From Macrocybe gigantea (lineage: Eukaryota > Basidiomycota > Agaricomycetes > Agaricales > Callistosporiaceae): 64,000 bases of DNA. The stretch spans positions 1 through 64,000 of the forward strand of contig SJRY01000319.1 of the NCBI GenBank assembly GCA_011319805.1, read 5' to 3'. Both the position numbers and the translations under genes were made by a program. Under the pieces are notes generated by a model. It was given only the letters and a program-made list of their open reading frames with translations, was not told the DNA's origin and did not search any database. Below are positions 29,280 through 40,676 of the stretch, one piece after another (within the stretch, counting starts at the first letter, position 1; each line of letters opens with the position of its first letter).

Positions 29280-32222
29280 CTACTTTTTTGGTGTGGGTCG
29301 GGGTGGTAATTGACATTGTCCTTTTTCCAGGGATGGTGCCTCGGGGTTCTCGCGATGAAATTTTGCGACCGCGTCCGGCGCATCTCCATTGACGTTTTCG
29401 GCGGGTTCCCAGGTGGCGTCTTCGAGAGGGTATCCCTTCCAATGTATTCTGTACTGTAATTTTCCTCGATTCCATCGAGAATTTATCACAGCCTCTATTT
29501 CGTACTGTTTCTCTCCTTCCACGATGATGGAAGGAGGCCGTTTCAGAATCGTTACTGCTTTTTGTCACGGAAACGCCGGTGCCGTGTACGGGGTAAGTTT
29601 GGACTCATTTCGGACAGGGTGAATTCGCCAGTGTTCCGGTAGCTCGAGTTCATACGCCAATTCTCCGATTCGCCGTTTGACTTTGAAAGGACCAAACCGT
29701 TTGTCATTAAGTTTATCGGTCGGCCGGTCGGTTGTGATATTCGTTCCTTCCAGCCAGACCTGATCGCCCTCATGATATTCTCAGGCGGGTTTCTGTTTCC
29801 GATCGTAGGTCTGTTTCATTGTCTCAGCGGCTTTTTTCAAGGAGATCTCAGCCTTAGTCCGAATTTCCTTCATCATCTCGGCGAACTCCTCAGCAGTCTG
29901 CGATTTAGCATCACGCTTTGGAGGTTCTTTTCCGGTGTATGGATGTCACCCGTGGTTCAAATAAAACGGGGAATATCCGGTTGCCGAGTGAATTCAATTA
30001 TTATAGGAGAATTCGGCCATCGGTAGCCAATCCGCCCAGTCATTTTGCCGGTAGTTTACGAAGAGTTTCAGGTATTGTTCAAGTTCCTGATTAACTCGTT
30101 CCGTCTGCCCATCAGTTTGTGGATGATACGGCGTCGAAGGAGCTCCTTTGATTCCCAAAAGTGTGTAGAGGTCCGTCATGAACGCGGAGACGAATTGTCC
30201 TCCTCTATCGCTGATGACTTTCTTTGGGAGTCCGTAACTCGAGAATATGGTGTCGCATAGATTGCGAGCGACTCCTTCTGCTGTAATTTCCATGTTGACT
30301 GGTATGAACTTGGCTCCTTTCGTGAACCGGTCTACTGTCACCATTACGCCATTGTATCCATGAGATTCAGGGAGTGGTCCGATGAGATCGACAGATATGA
30401 TCTCCCATGGTTCCTTCGGTATCTCATTCGGATGAAGTGGGGCGTGTTTCCGATCTCTGATGATCTTCGTCCGTTGGCATTTGTCACATCCTTTGACATA
30501 TGCTTTGATGTCATTCATCATTTTGGGCCACCAGAAGTTACGTGTGATTAACTCATGCGTCTTTGTCTGTCCTGGGTGTCCCGAGATCTGATCCGAATGA
30601 TAGATTTCGATGATCCGTTCCCTTATCTTTTGGCTCTTGGGAACGTAGTACCGTTTCAGCCATGTAACGATTCGGTCGTTTTCCTCCCAGCCATGTTCGC
30701 CTTCGTCAAGACATTTCTGGATCTCAGGCTCTCTTTGTTTCCAAGCCCTTTTGATCTGGTCCAGAATGTCCTGAAATTCTGGTGTCGGCGTGATCTTCAC
30801 CATGAAAATCCGGCAAAAATTCTCTGGTTTTAGGAGTACGACATTTTCATTATCGTTCTCCCCCTTCTCATGGTCTGGTCGTCTCGACAGACTGTCTGCC
30901 TTTGTCATCGATTTCCCAGGTTTATGCTCCAGAATGAAATCATAGTCCTGAAGTTCTGAGATCCAGCGAGCTTGCCGGCGATTCAGCTTCTGAGGTTTCC
31001 GGAAGTATTCGAGATTTTTATGATCTGTCCAAATCTCGAATTTCTGTTTAGCGCCGCAAAGGTATTGGCGCCATTCTTCTAGTCCGGTCATAATCGCGAG
31101 CATCTCTTTGTCGTAGATCTCGTAGTTCCGTTCCGTCGGGTTCAATGATTTTGACATGAAAGCCACCGGTCTCCAGGTACTGTTGGATTGTTCCTGTGAA
31201 AGGACGCCTCCAATTGCATAATTCAAGGCATCGACTTCCATTCGGAACTTTCCGTCATCTCGGGGCATTGAAATGATCGGCGCTGAGCTGATCCGATTTT
31301 TCAACCCGTCGAATGCATCGTCTTGAGCCTTTCCCCATGTCCAGTTGGCTTTCCCGGTCAATTCCATCAAAGGTTTCACGATCTTTGTGAATCCTTCGAT
31401 GAAATGCCGGTAGAAATTGCAAAAGCCCAGGAATTGCTGGACGTCCCTTTTACAGGTGGGTTTCAGCCATCCTTTGACGCCTTCGATCTTAACGGGATCC
31501 ATCTTAATGCCATTTTCCGAGACGATCATTCCGAGATACTCTACTTCCAGTTGATGAAACGAACATTTCTCAGGTTTCAGGTAAAGCTTATTGTTTTTTA
31601 GCTTTTCCAACACACATTGAACGAGTCATCTGTGTTCATTCAAATCTTTATTGAAGATAAGAATGTCGTCCATGTAGATTACTACATGTCCCTGATCGAT
31701 TTCGTCTTTGAAGATCGTATTCATCATTGTTTGGAAAGTAGCCGGTGAATTTGTCAGTCCGAAGAACATGACCAGGGGTTCGAACATTCCCCGGTTTGTC
31801 TGAAATGCGGCTTTCCATTTGTCGCCTTCTTTCATGCGGACGTTATTATATCCCCATTGGATGTCAAGCTTCGTAAAGAACTTCGCTCCCTTGAGTTTGT
31901 CGATCAACTCTTGGATTAAGGGGAGCGGGTACTTGTTCTTTATCGTTACGTCATTTAACTTCTGATAGTCCTGTACAGGTCGTAGGGATCTGTCCTTCTT
32001 TTTTACGAAGAAGAAAGGTGAGGCCATTGGCGACTTTGACCGTCTGATTTGTCCGGTGTTTAGATTTTCGTCCAGAAAGGCGTCCAACTGTTTTTGTTCG
32101 TCCAGCGTTAGGGGATAGACCTTACAATTCTGGAGTTTAGCTCCTGGAATAAGTTCGATCGCATGGTCCCAAGGTCGTCGTGGTGGTAGTTCATCGAACG
32201 ACTCTTTTCCGAACACTGAATC
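29280..32222 (-). pseudogene. Gypsy B pol: reverse transcriptase, RNase H, integrase, chromodomain
   Basis: Reads from 32222 leftward. Reverse transcriptase has SPMASPFFFVKKKDRSLRPV, TKLDIQWGYNNVRM and the catalytic VIYMDDILIF. RNase H has FRMEVDALNYAIGGVLSQ. Integrase has HPGQTKTHELITRNFWWPKM with CDKCQ, then VDLIGPLP, VISDRGGQFVS and QTDGQTERVNQELE. The chromodomain (YEIEAVINSRWNRGKLQYRI, WKGYPLEDATWEPAENV) closes the protein at 29280. Five in-frame TGA codons (31628-31626, 29996-29994, 29948-29946, 29783-29781, 29567-29565) all replace expected Arg; no frameshift was noticed. This copy cannot make the protein. Confidence 0.88.
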
Positions 32223-32542
32223 TGTTACAGATGTCGCCCAAAGGACCATTCAATTTCTTATCTTATCTTTCCCACATCCCTTATCTCCCCCGTCATGCTG
32301 CGCAGCGTGCAGCCTTCGAGTCATTCCACTTCCCTAGTCATCCTGAGTCATCTCCTTTCTGTCTTACTCATCTGCAGTCCACAGCATTGCGCAGCCCATG
32401 GTCCGTGCTCGAGTACTGTAATGTATATAAGGACTCCCAGATGTACCAGTAGCACTAGGCTTAATATTCCTTTTGCCATCATCTCAAGACCACTCTCGCA
32501 CTTAGTCTGCCCGAGTCCTTCTGAGATTCGTCTAGCCTAACA
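32223..32542 (+). repeat. LTR of gypsy A, 5' copy
   Basis: 320 bp, TGTTACAG to CCTAACA. TATATAAGG near 32424 may be the core promoter. The same LTR family supplies the solo LTR at 18784/47856. Confidence 0.92.
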
Positions 32543-32779
32543 AGATATTAAGCCTCGTCGAGACTCGCTCAGACTCACACACACACCACGTCATGCTTTA
32601 TCAAAGACTTGATCAACATTCGATGACAAGCAGTCGCCGACCCAGCGAGCACTAGCACGAGCGACGAGAGCACTTGGCTCAGAGAAGTAGACCAGACATT
32701 GCAGTCCACGCCATTCGCAGAGACAGTCCACGCCACCCGCAGAGACACTAGCAATCCAAACAAACGAAAGAGAGAGCGC

Positions 32780-34366
32780 ATGCCTACACCAAGTAGCGAC
32801 GACGAAGAACAGGCATTTCTGAGAGAGTTTGCCTTCACCACCACAGACGAGCCCGCTGAGATCCTCAGCGAAGGAGCAGCACAACTCATTGCAGAACTTT
32901 TCCTAGAAGGAGAATACGGGATAAGCCCAGAAGAGCTGTGGTCAGACCAGAATCTTCTTGCCGAAGAAGAGGACGAACCCATCTGCAAGAAAACGAGAGA
33001 AGAACGAACACAAGCCCGAGATTTTAGGCGACAACAGATCGAGAACTATAATCGCCGAACACAGGAGGAAGACATACTGATACAGAGAGGGCACGACGCA
33101 CAGAGCGTACGACAGAACCAACGAGAACGACACCAGAGTCAAGGACACACAGGAACGAAACCACCGAATCCCTTCAGAGGACCAATCCGCCGAAGCACTG
33201 CATAAGGAGAGAATCGCACCACCGTGGCGAAAGTAAGCAACAGCGACTGGGACGAATACTATCGGTGGAGGGAGCGAAAAGGACTACCAAAGACAACCGG
33301 ACCAACCGCCGCAGAGTGGGCCGATTTTGAACAAGCTTGTAGAATCGCAGGAGTCGACCTAGACTACTGGAAAGAACAGAGAGAGGAGCGAAGACAGAAA
33401 CAGCTCCAAGAACAGCAAGCCCAAGTACAAGCACAGCAGACCCAAGAACAACAGATCCAGGAACAGGAAGACCAAGACCAAGAGAACGATGAAGAAAACC
33501 CCCAAAGGATGACGACAGAATACAAGGGAATCATCGCCGACCCGAAATCCTTTACAGGAGATCGAACGTCCTTCGATATTTGGTGGAGAAAGATGAAACT
33601 CTACATAACCGCACATGGAGACCTCACGGATACACAGAAGATTGGAGCGGTCCTGTCTAGAATGACCGACGGATCCGGAGCCCATTGGGCATCAAAGAAG
33701 ATCGACACCACTACAAACCAAAGCACATGGGCCGACTTCATAACCGAGATAGAGACACGATTCAGCAACGTCATGTCGCCATCACAAGCAGGAAGCAAAC
33801 TATTCAACATCAGACAGGGAAACCGACCCATCGACGAATTTCTGGATGAATTCGTAGACCTCGCAGGGAAAGCAGGAATGACAGGAACAGCCCCTCGTTT
33901 CCTACTCGAGAAGAGCTTAAACCGAAGGACAGCAGAAGCCGTACACTCAATCTCCACACTTCCAACAGATGGAGATGAATATATCAAGACAGTTCGAGCG
34001 ATTGGACGAAACATCGATGAACACAGAAATGTGATGAGAGGAGAATTCACAAGCAATCAGCGCAAGGCCGGAAATCCAAGCCGAGGAGCAGGACAGGCCA
34101 TGGAAGTCGACAAAGTACGAAGCAACAACTGCTTCAACTGCAATAAACCAGGACACATCTCACGAAACTGCCCGGAACCACGAAAAGGAGCAGCAAATGT
34201 CACATGTTTCAACTGTGGCTTAAAGGGACACTATGCACGAAACTGCAAGAAGAAGAAGAAAGGAAAATCCCGGGTCAGAGAAGTGAAAGAAGAAGAAGGA
34301 GAGGACGAAGAAGACAAGGATGAAGAAAGCTCTGACAAAGAGGGTTTTGCCGAAGGGTCCGACTAG
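32780..34366 (+). pseudogene. Gypsy A gag with two CCHC zinc knuckles
   Basis: Start MPTPSSDDEEQAFLREF at 32780. One frame runs to 34366 with a single TAA at 33203-33205 (Gln expected), so the acidic first 140 residues and the rest were probably one protein. The capsid-like part has FTGDRTSFDIWWRKMKLYI and RFSNVMSPSQAGSKLFNI. Two nucleic-acid-binding knuckles follow (CFNCNKPGHISRNC and CFNCGLKGHYARNC), then a Lys- and Glu-rich tail. The second half alone opens only with GTG, which supports reading it as a continuation. Confidence 0.85.
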
Positions 34367-37300
34367 GAGGTGCTAAATCGCGACCCATACAACTGAAACA
34401 GACTCGCTTCGATACCGGATGTAGATCATCCCATACTCTGAAATACACCATTCCTGCCAAGCGATCTGAAGCACCAAGAAAAACCATCCAAGGGGACAAA
34501 CCACCAAAGAGGAAAGAGCTCGCAGTACCAGCGAGGATACGAACACGAAAAGGAATCGCAACGATAACACCAGAAGTCGATAGCGGAGCGGATAGGACCT
34601 GCATCAACACTGCGATAGTAGCAAAAACAGGACTGAAGACACGACGAATCAAGAAGATTCCCATCATAAATGCAGACGGATCACCCAATCGTCAGAAAAC
34701 AGCAGACCGAGTAGCGGAGGTCCACATCGACATTAAAGGACACAAGGAGCATATGGAAGCCATCGTACTCGATATCGGAAAAACCGACATGCTACTAGGA
34801 CATGACTGGCTTGTCTACCACAACCCAACAATCAAATGGAGGACAGGAGAAATTGTCTTCGATAGATGCCCCAAAACGTGCAAAATAAACCACCAGACGA
34901 TCAAGATACAGAAGGTGGCTGAACCAGCGAAAACCACAGCCAGCGACAAGACAGGAACCCAGATACCCCCATATCTGATCAGATTCAAACACCTCTTCAA
35001 GGAGAAGAACTTTGATCGCTTACCAGACCACAAAGAATGGGACCATGAAATAAACTTAACGAAGGATGCACCCAAAACGATACCGAGCAAGGTCTACCCG
35101 ATGACACAGAAAGAGCTAGAGGAACTAGATGCCTTCGTCGAAGAAGGATTACGAACAGGAAAAATACGCCCATCGAAATCACCTTACGCAGCACCCTGCT
35201 TCTTTCGCAATAAGAAGGATGGAAGCAAGCGACTCATCCAAGACTACCGGGAAATAAACAAATATACGGTCAAGGACAAGTTTCCACTACCACGCATCAG
35301 CGAGCTCCTCGACGTACTACAAGGAGCAAAGTACTTTAGCAAGATCGATATTATCTGGGGGTACAATAACGTGCGCATCCGAAAGGGGACGAATGGAAGG
35401 CAGCCTTCCTAACAGCAAGAGGACTCTTCGAACCGACAGTCATGTATTTTGGGCAGTGCAACGCACCAGGCACTTTTAGCCGAATGATGGCGAGCCTCTT
35501 CCAAGACCAAATACGAAGAAGAGTGTGCATAATCTATATGGATGACATTATAATCATCGGACGAACACGAGAGGAACTCCAAAAGAACACCATAGAAGTC
35601 ATGGAAATACTGAACAAGAACGACCTATTCATCAAAGGACCGAAATGCGTCTGGGAATCATCGAAAGTCCCAGTACTAGGATACATCGTAGGAGAAGGGA
35701 AGGTAGAAATGGAACCAGAAAAGATCACAGCCGTACAATCCTGGCCAACCCCAAAGACGAAGAAAGAACTACAAAAGTTCTTGGGATTCACGAACTTTTA
35801 CCGACGATTCATCAAGGGATATGCAAAGGTCGCTAAACCCCTGACGGAGTTGACTGGAAACAAAGCATTCCAGTGGACAGACAAGCAACAGGACGCTTTC
35901 AAAGAGCTGATCCGACATATAACCTCAGCACCCATTCTAGCACTACCACAACAGAAGGAAAATTCCGAGTCGAAACGGACGCCTCAGGATATGCCATTGG
36001 AGCAGTACTATCACAACAGCAGAAAGGACTATGGCATCCGATTGCATTCATTTCGAGATGCATGACCCCAGCAGAGCAAAACTACGAAATCTACGACAAG
36101 GAACTTCTTGCGATAATGGTCGCACTAAAGACATGGAGACAATACCTCCTCGAAGCTCGAGAGAAGTTCGAAATATTGACGGATCACAAGAACCTATCAT
36201 ACTTCCGAAAGCCGCAGCGACTCAATTCGAGACAGATTGGCTGGTACCTGAAATTACAGGAATACGACTACGAACTACGACACGTACCAGGAAAGGCGAA
36301 TGGAAAAGCGGATGTCCTGTCACGAATGGCAGGATATGAAGAAAACCTAGCAGAGAAGGACGACATACAAATGATCAAAGAAGCAGCATTCATTCGACAT
36401 CTGGAAGAGAATAATGAACGAGACTTCGAATTTATGATGTTCGAGGACGAACACCCACAGAAAGAAGAAGCAGAAAATAACGAAACAATACAAACAAGAG
36501 GAATCACGATGATCGAATCCTCAAGGATAGAACAAATTCGACAATGCGCACGAAGGGAAACGATCGTAACAACAGGACTGAAGGAAAAACCACACTGGTT
36601 CACAGAAGACGACCACATCGTATATGTAGGAGGGAAAATCTATGTTCCTCCAGACAACAAACTGAAGGAAAACATCATGTTTGAACACCACGACACACCC
36701 ATCGGAGGACACCCAGGGCAATACCGCATGCACGAGCTCATAAGCCGCACCTATTGGTGGCCATCAATGCTGACAGACATCAAGAAGTATGTCAATGGAT
36801 GCGAAACATGTCAGTGAAACAAAATCATCCGACAAAAGAAACACGCACCCCTGCACCCGCATGAAGTCCCACAACAACCATGGGAAGATATCGGAGTAGA
36901 TCTCATAGGACCGCTACCCAGCTCGAACGGCTTTAACGCCATCGCCGCAGTCACAGACCGCCTGACCAAGATGATCCACCTAGTTCCCACAAAGACCGAA
37001 CTCACAGCAGAGGGTCTCGCACGACTATACCGAGACAACGTGTGGCGGCTTCATGGAATTCCACGAAAGATCATCAGTGATCGAGGACCCCAGTTCGCAG
37101 CACGATTCATGACAGCACTTCTAAAATTACTCGGAACAAAGCAAAACCTATCACGGCCTATCACCCACAGACAGATGGACAGGCGGAACGATCCCACCAA
37201 GAAACGGAAGCCTTCCTCAGAAGCTTCACAAACAACTTACAGGACGACTGGGCAGAATGGATAGCAATCGCAGAGTACCAGTACAATGACAAAGCACACC

Positions 37301-37988
37301 AGGGAACGAAGGAGACACCATTCTACCTCAACTATGGAATGCACCCCTGGAAGGGAGAGCCACAGACGACAGAAGGGAATAACCCCGCAGCAAAGACTTC
37401 GTCAAAAGAATGAGCCAAATACGAAAGGAAGCAAATGCCGCGCTGCAATATGCACAAACACGAACCAAAGACAATTACGACGCGAGACGAAAACCTGCCC
37501 GGGAATACAAGAAAGGAGATAGAGTATGGCTAGAAGCCACCAATATCACAGTCAATCGACCATCAAAGAAGTTATCGGCACTCCGATACGGACCGTTCAA
37601 GGTGGTTGAAAAGAAAGGAGCCTCGGCATATCGCCTGGAACTCCCAGCATCATGGCAGCTGATACACCCCGTGTTCAATGAAACACTGCTCACGCCTTAC
37701 AAAGGACCCCGTTTCAAGATACAAGAGCGACCATCACCACCACCCCCTGAAATCATAAATGATGAAGAAGAGTACGAGATAGAAGAGATCCTAAAAAGGA
37801 AGAAACAAGGGAAGGGGACACTATTCCTGGTCAAATGGAAAGGATACGGACACGAAGAGAACACATGGATCAAAGAGAAGGAGCTGGGGAATGCGCAGCA
37901 AGCTCTAGACCACTTCCTAAAGAAGACTGCGAGCCAGGATAAAAGGATCACGACAAGAGGGAAGAAGACCAAAAATCGCACTTCATGA
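34363..37988 (+). pseudogene. Gypsy A pol: protease, reverse transcriptase, RNase H, integrase, chromodomain
   Basis: Open in the -1 frame relative to gag, overlapping its stop, so frameshift translation is likely. Protease has DSGADRT. Reverse transcriptase has SPYAAPCFFRNKKDGSKRLI and CIIYMDDIIIIG. RNase H has FRVETDASGYAIGAVLSQQQ. Integrase has HDTPIGGHPGQYRMHEL, CETCQ, IGVDLIGPLP and IISDRGPQFAA. The chromodomain (YEIEEILKRKKQGKGTLFLV, KWKGYGHEENTWI) ends at 37988. Lesions: TGA at 36815-36817, and four single-base losses near 35385 (G-run), 35959 (A-run), 37153 and 37395. Confidence 0.88.
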
Positions 37989-38383
37989 CCACCAACGCCC
38001 CCATCAGCATCGACAGCAGCGAGGGCAGCCGCGCACCTACCCCCAACCGCCCAAGCGACCTCGAGAATCTGGCAAGGATTCTCAATGCTAGCGACTACAT
38101 GGACCCCCTCGCCATCACACTCGGCGCATATATGCGCTATGTTATGACCGTCCGCACGCACCTCTGGACCGGGAGAACCCCTGATGGGACCGGCCCCACT
38201 GCAGCTGAACGTATCGCGCTTCGCGAAGCAATGGAAATGCTTCACACAGAAAACCGGCGGCTTAAACTCCTCGCCACCACACTCCACCACATTCGCGCCT
38301 ATAATGAAGAGCTCATTCATACATGGGCCCCGCGTGCCGCGACCGCCTGGGAGACCAATACTGGGTGGGGACAGCTGGACTAG
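37985..38383 (+). CDS. Small third frame of gypsy A, unknown function
   Basis: 132 residues, MTTNAPISIDSSEGSRAPTP to NTGWGQLD. Its ATG overlaps the pol stop as ATGA (37985-37988), a layout suited to stop-restart translation. It lies between pol and the 3' LTR, where some gypsy elements carry an extra gene. No signal peptide or membrane helix is visible; the middle is likely helical (ERIALREAMEMLHTENRRLK). I recognise no family. It is uninterrupted although pol beside it has five lesions. Confidence 0.55.
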   Translation: MTTNAPISIDSSEGSRAPTPNRPSDLENLARILNASDYMDPLAITLGAYMRYVMTVRTHLWTGRTPDGTGPTAAERIALREAMEMLHTENRRLKLLATTLHHIRAYNEELIHTWAPRAATAWETNTGWGQLD

Positions 38384-38419
38384 GTTTTTCGCGAGGACGC
38401 GAATCTAAAGAGAGGGTGA

Positions 38420-38739
38420 TGTTACAGACGCCGCCCAAAGGACTATTCATTTTCTTATCTTATCTTTCCCACATCCCTTATCTCCCCCATCATGCTGCGC
38501 AGCGCGCAGCCATCGAGTCATCTCACTTCCCTAGTCATCCTGAGTCATCTCCTTCCAGTCTTACTCATCCGCAGTCCACAGCATTGCGCAGCCAATGGTC
38601 CGTGCTCGAGTACTGTAGTGTATATAAGGACTCCCAGATGTACCAGTAACGCTAGGCTTAATATTCCTTTTGCCATCATCTCAAGACCACTCTCGCACTT
38701 AGTCTGCCCGAGTCCTTCTGAGATTCGTCTAGCCTAACA
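38420..38739 (+). repeat. LTR of gypsy A, 3' copy
   Basis: 320 bp, same length as the 5' copy, with about 16 differences by eye including four transversions. Confidence 0.92.
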
Positions 38740-39754
38740 CCAAGCTAAGGCAAGTGGGTTGGCGGCAAAGAGGGTGGTGAGGATGATCGTGATGAAGGCG
38801 AAGAGAGCAGCGACAAATTCCATTATGGGTGTCGTTCAGGGGTTTCCCTTCGTCAGTGAAGTCGGGGGTAGAATTCAAGTTCTGGGGGGTCTTCGTCCCA
38901 GATGAAAACAGAAGGATTACGTCGGGGAGAGAGGTTGGGATAATAGTTGGTCCAGTACTCGTATTCGACCTGGACTATGCGGTTTCGAAGGTGAAGGTCT
39001 TTTCGGATGAGGGTGTATCTGATGTGTCGTCGGTAAAGGGGGTTGCGGTGGATTCTCGTGCGGAAGGAAGCGAGGTTGGAAACGGGGCGATTTTGTGTGA
39101 TGGAGTAGTCAATTAGTACCATGCAGGTGGCACGCGACTGTCGACTCCTGCTTTGGTTAAGTCCAAAGGTAGGTGCCTGTTGAACTGCGGATGGGTCAGC
39201 TCGAATCCTCGTCGCAACGGGGATGCCCCAAATGGCAGTCAAGGAAGGTTTCCTTGTCAGAGGTTCTAGCAGTCTAGCAACCCCTTTCTCATTTTGGGTC
39301 AATACACGTTCCCGACAATGAACTTCAAGGGCGTGTTTGAGGGGTGGTCGATGGGTGGGGACTGTCCACACATCCGAGTCCTCCGGTCTCTCTTGCTTTG
39401 GTATGCCCCGGGTCAGCAAACTACCCGGTCAGACGTGCGGTAGGGTTCTCCGAAGATTGCCCTAGCACAGCCTTAAGATGTTCGATTCGGACAGGGATGG
39501 GCTCAACGTTTCCCTTAGTCCTCTCGTGCTTCCAAACACAATGAACAAAGACCAATGACAGAGACCAGAATGATAGTTGGCGCGGGGTGGGGAGTAGTGG
39601 TGAAAAGGTGAAAATGTTAGTTTGTGTAAAGGAAAGAGTTGTAGTGATGTAGCGGGTTCCTTTGGTCACACGGCACTCGGGGTCATCTGGCAACGAAGGA
39701 AGGGCGTGGGGTAGAGGAGCAGAGTGAGGTGCGTTAGTGCTAGCTTCGAGCTTT
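38740..39754 (-). other. 5' interior remnant of gypsy B
   Basis: Between A and B's right LTR. In B's direction it should hold the primer-binding site, leader and the start of gag. Two minus frames, 39693-39421 and 39419-38853 (the latter RPEDSDVWTVPTHRPP to EDPPELEFYPRLH), are candidates but match nothing I know. Capsid, zinc knuckle and protease sequences are absent. Confidence 0.45.
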
Positions 39755-40168
39755 TGCTACGCAAAACTAATTCTGTGCGCAGGTCACTCTAACTATCACT
39801 TAGAGATGAGAGGCGGGGATAAGAGTGCTATTATAAGCCAGCTCGAAGCTGGGTTCTACTAGGTACAATTTAGGTATTTATACGTTATGACTACCGAGCA
39901 CGGACCATGACTATGCTAGCCTCATGCTACGTGAAACCCTGAACCCTCGTCTGTGTGAGTCAGGATCCGACTGCGCTCCATGCATTGTCCTACAGGTGCT
40001 GTGCAATAACCCTTCGCCCTAGTCAGCGCTGATGCGTCGTTGTCGTAGGGTTTCTTCGAGTCACTGCATTGTATCTTGTTTGTCGCATCGCATCTATCAC
40101 ATGTTTGTCATGTGGCTTTTGAGTCACGTGCCCGTCATCAAGATAACGATTAGCCTGGAATCGTAACA
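39755..40168 (-). repeat. LTR of gypsy B, right copy (5' LTR of the element)
   Basis: 414 bp, partner of 28572-28985. It is followed at once by AGAAT (40169-40173) and the rest of the SPT5-like exon. Confidence 0.92.
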
Positions 40169-40676
40169 AGAATGGGTGACCATCAAGCACCCTCACCTGA
40201 CTCGCGACAACGGTCTGCTGGTAGTGATAAGAGGTGAGCACTGCAGCAAGTATGTACGCCGTATCCATCATCGCTACGAGGACGGCAAGGCGATCATCTG
40301 ATGCGCCGTCATGAATCGAGATGAGAACGGGGTAGAAAGTCTTTCGGGGGAATTCATCGAGTTGACGACCGACGACATGTGCCAGGGTTGGGAAACAAAA
40401 GAGCAAAAAGACCAAAATGATCGTCTGGTTACGGATTTGCATACTGAAGCTCGAAGGACCCGCGCTAAATGATTATAAGTGTACAATCAATCTTGGATAT
40501 ACACGACCGTAGAATAGACGTCGACTAATATATTCCATGCTAAGAGAGGCGGCGTGCTTAGGGAGTCCCATCAACAGTCAGATGACAGCAGGCTTCTTAT
40601 CAGCTGACATGCTTCACAGAACGCGACTTTGGTGCCAGACGCTTTTCCAATTCCCCACAATTTCCTTCGAACCATC

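Larger units (their letters stand above)
32223..38739 (+). mobile_element. Ty3/gypsy chromodomain retrotransposon A, inside B
   Basis: Plus-strand element with 320-bp LTRs at 32223-32542 and 38420-38739, gag (32780-34366), pol (34363-37988) and a small third frame (37985-38383). The purine tract AAAGAGAGGGTGA lies just before the 3' LTR. No target duplication is seen: the flanks are GAATC on the left and CCAAG on the right. The LTRs differ at about 16 of 320 sites by eye. Together these suggest the copy is a recombinant, or that deletion took one flank. Confidence 0.88.
28572..40168 (-). mobile_element. Ty3/gypsy chromodomain retrotransposon B, decayed, holding element A
   Basis: Minus-strand LTR element: 414-bp LTRs at both ends (TGCTACG to GTAACA on plus), 5-bp duplication AGAAT. 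The pol gene (29280-32222) has reverse transcriptase, RNase H, integrase and a chromodomain. At 32222 it is cut by element A; on the far side only about 1 kb of B's 5' interior remains (38740-39754), too little for a whole gag plus protease, so part has been deleted. The two LTRs differ at about 15 of 414 sites by eye, all transitions. Confidence 0.88.
26356..40472 (+). pseudogene. SPT5-like NGN/KOW-domain protein, interrupted by gypsy B
   Basis: Exons 26356-26452, 26505-26758, 26807-27754, 27805-28097 and 28150-28571, the last continued at 40174-40472. Start MPRQVSEAAQRFIDI. The order is an acidic N-terminus, an NGN-like domain (EEEALMLLMKAAQPEHELRS, GWIYLEATMNQALVNLL), then KOW-like segments (PSVGSWVRILKGPYKGDVGL; VIVPGDFVQVIGGPRQGQKA; IPWKGQIIVIVKKHAMKGYH) and a C-terminal region whose last part (KHPHLTRDNGLLVVIRGEHC) lies beyond the retroelement. 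Spt5 is an elongation factor riding on RNA polymerase II; this paralogue belongs to a transposon. Stops: TGA at 26744, TAG at 27464 (Trp expected), TGA at 40299. The target duplication AGAAT flanks the insertion. Confidence 0.8.

Noticed and set aside
29020..29313. Plus-strand frame with a strong hydrophobic start (MFFFFIILLVLLAL)
   Set aside because: Lies in the 3' untranslated part of gypsy B on the opposite strand; the hydrophobic run comes from a pyrimidine-rich tract near the LTR.
32180..32452. 90-residue plus frame repeated at 18774 and 38323
   Set aside because: Repeated only because it lies in the LTR of gypsy A; not a protein family.
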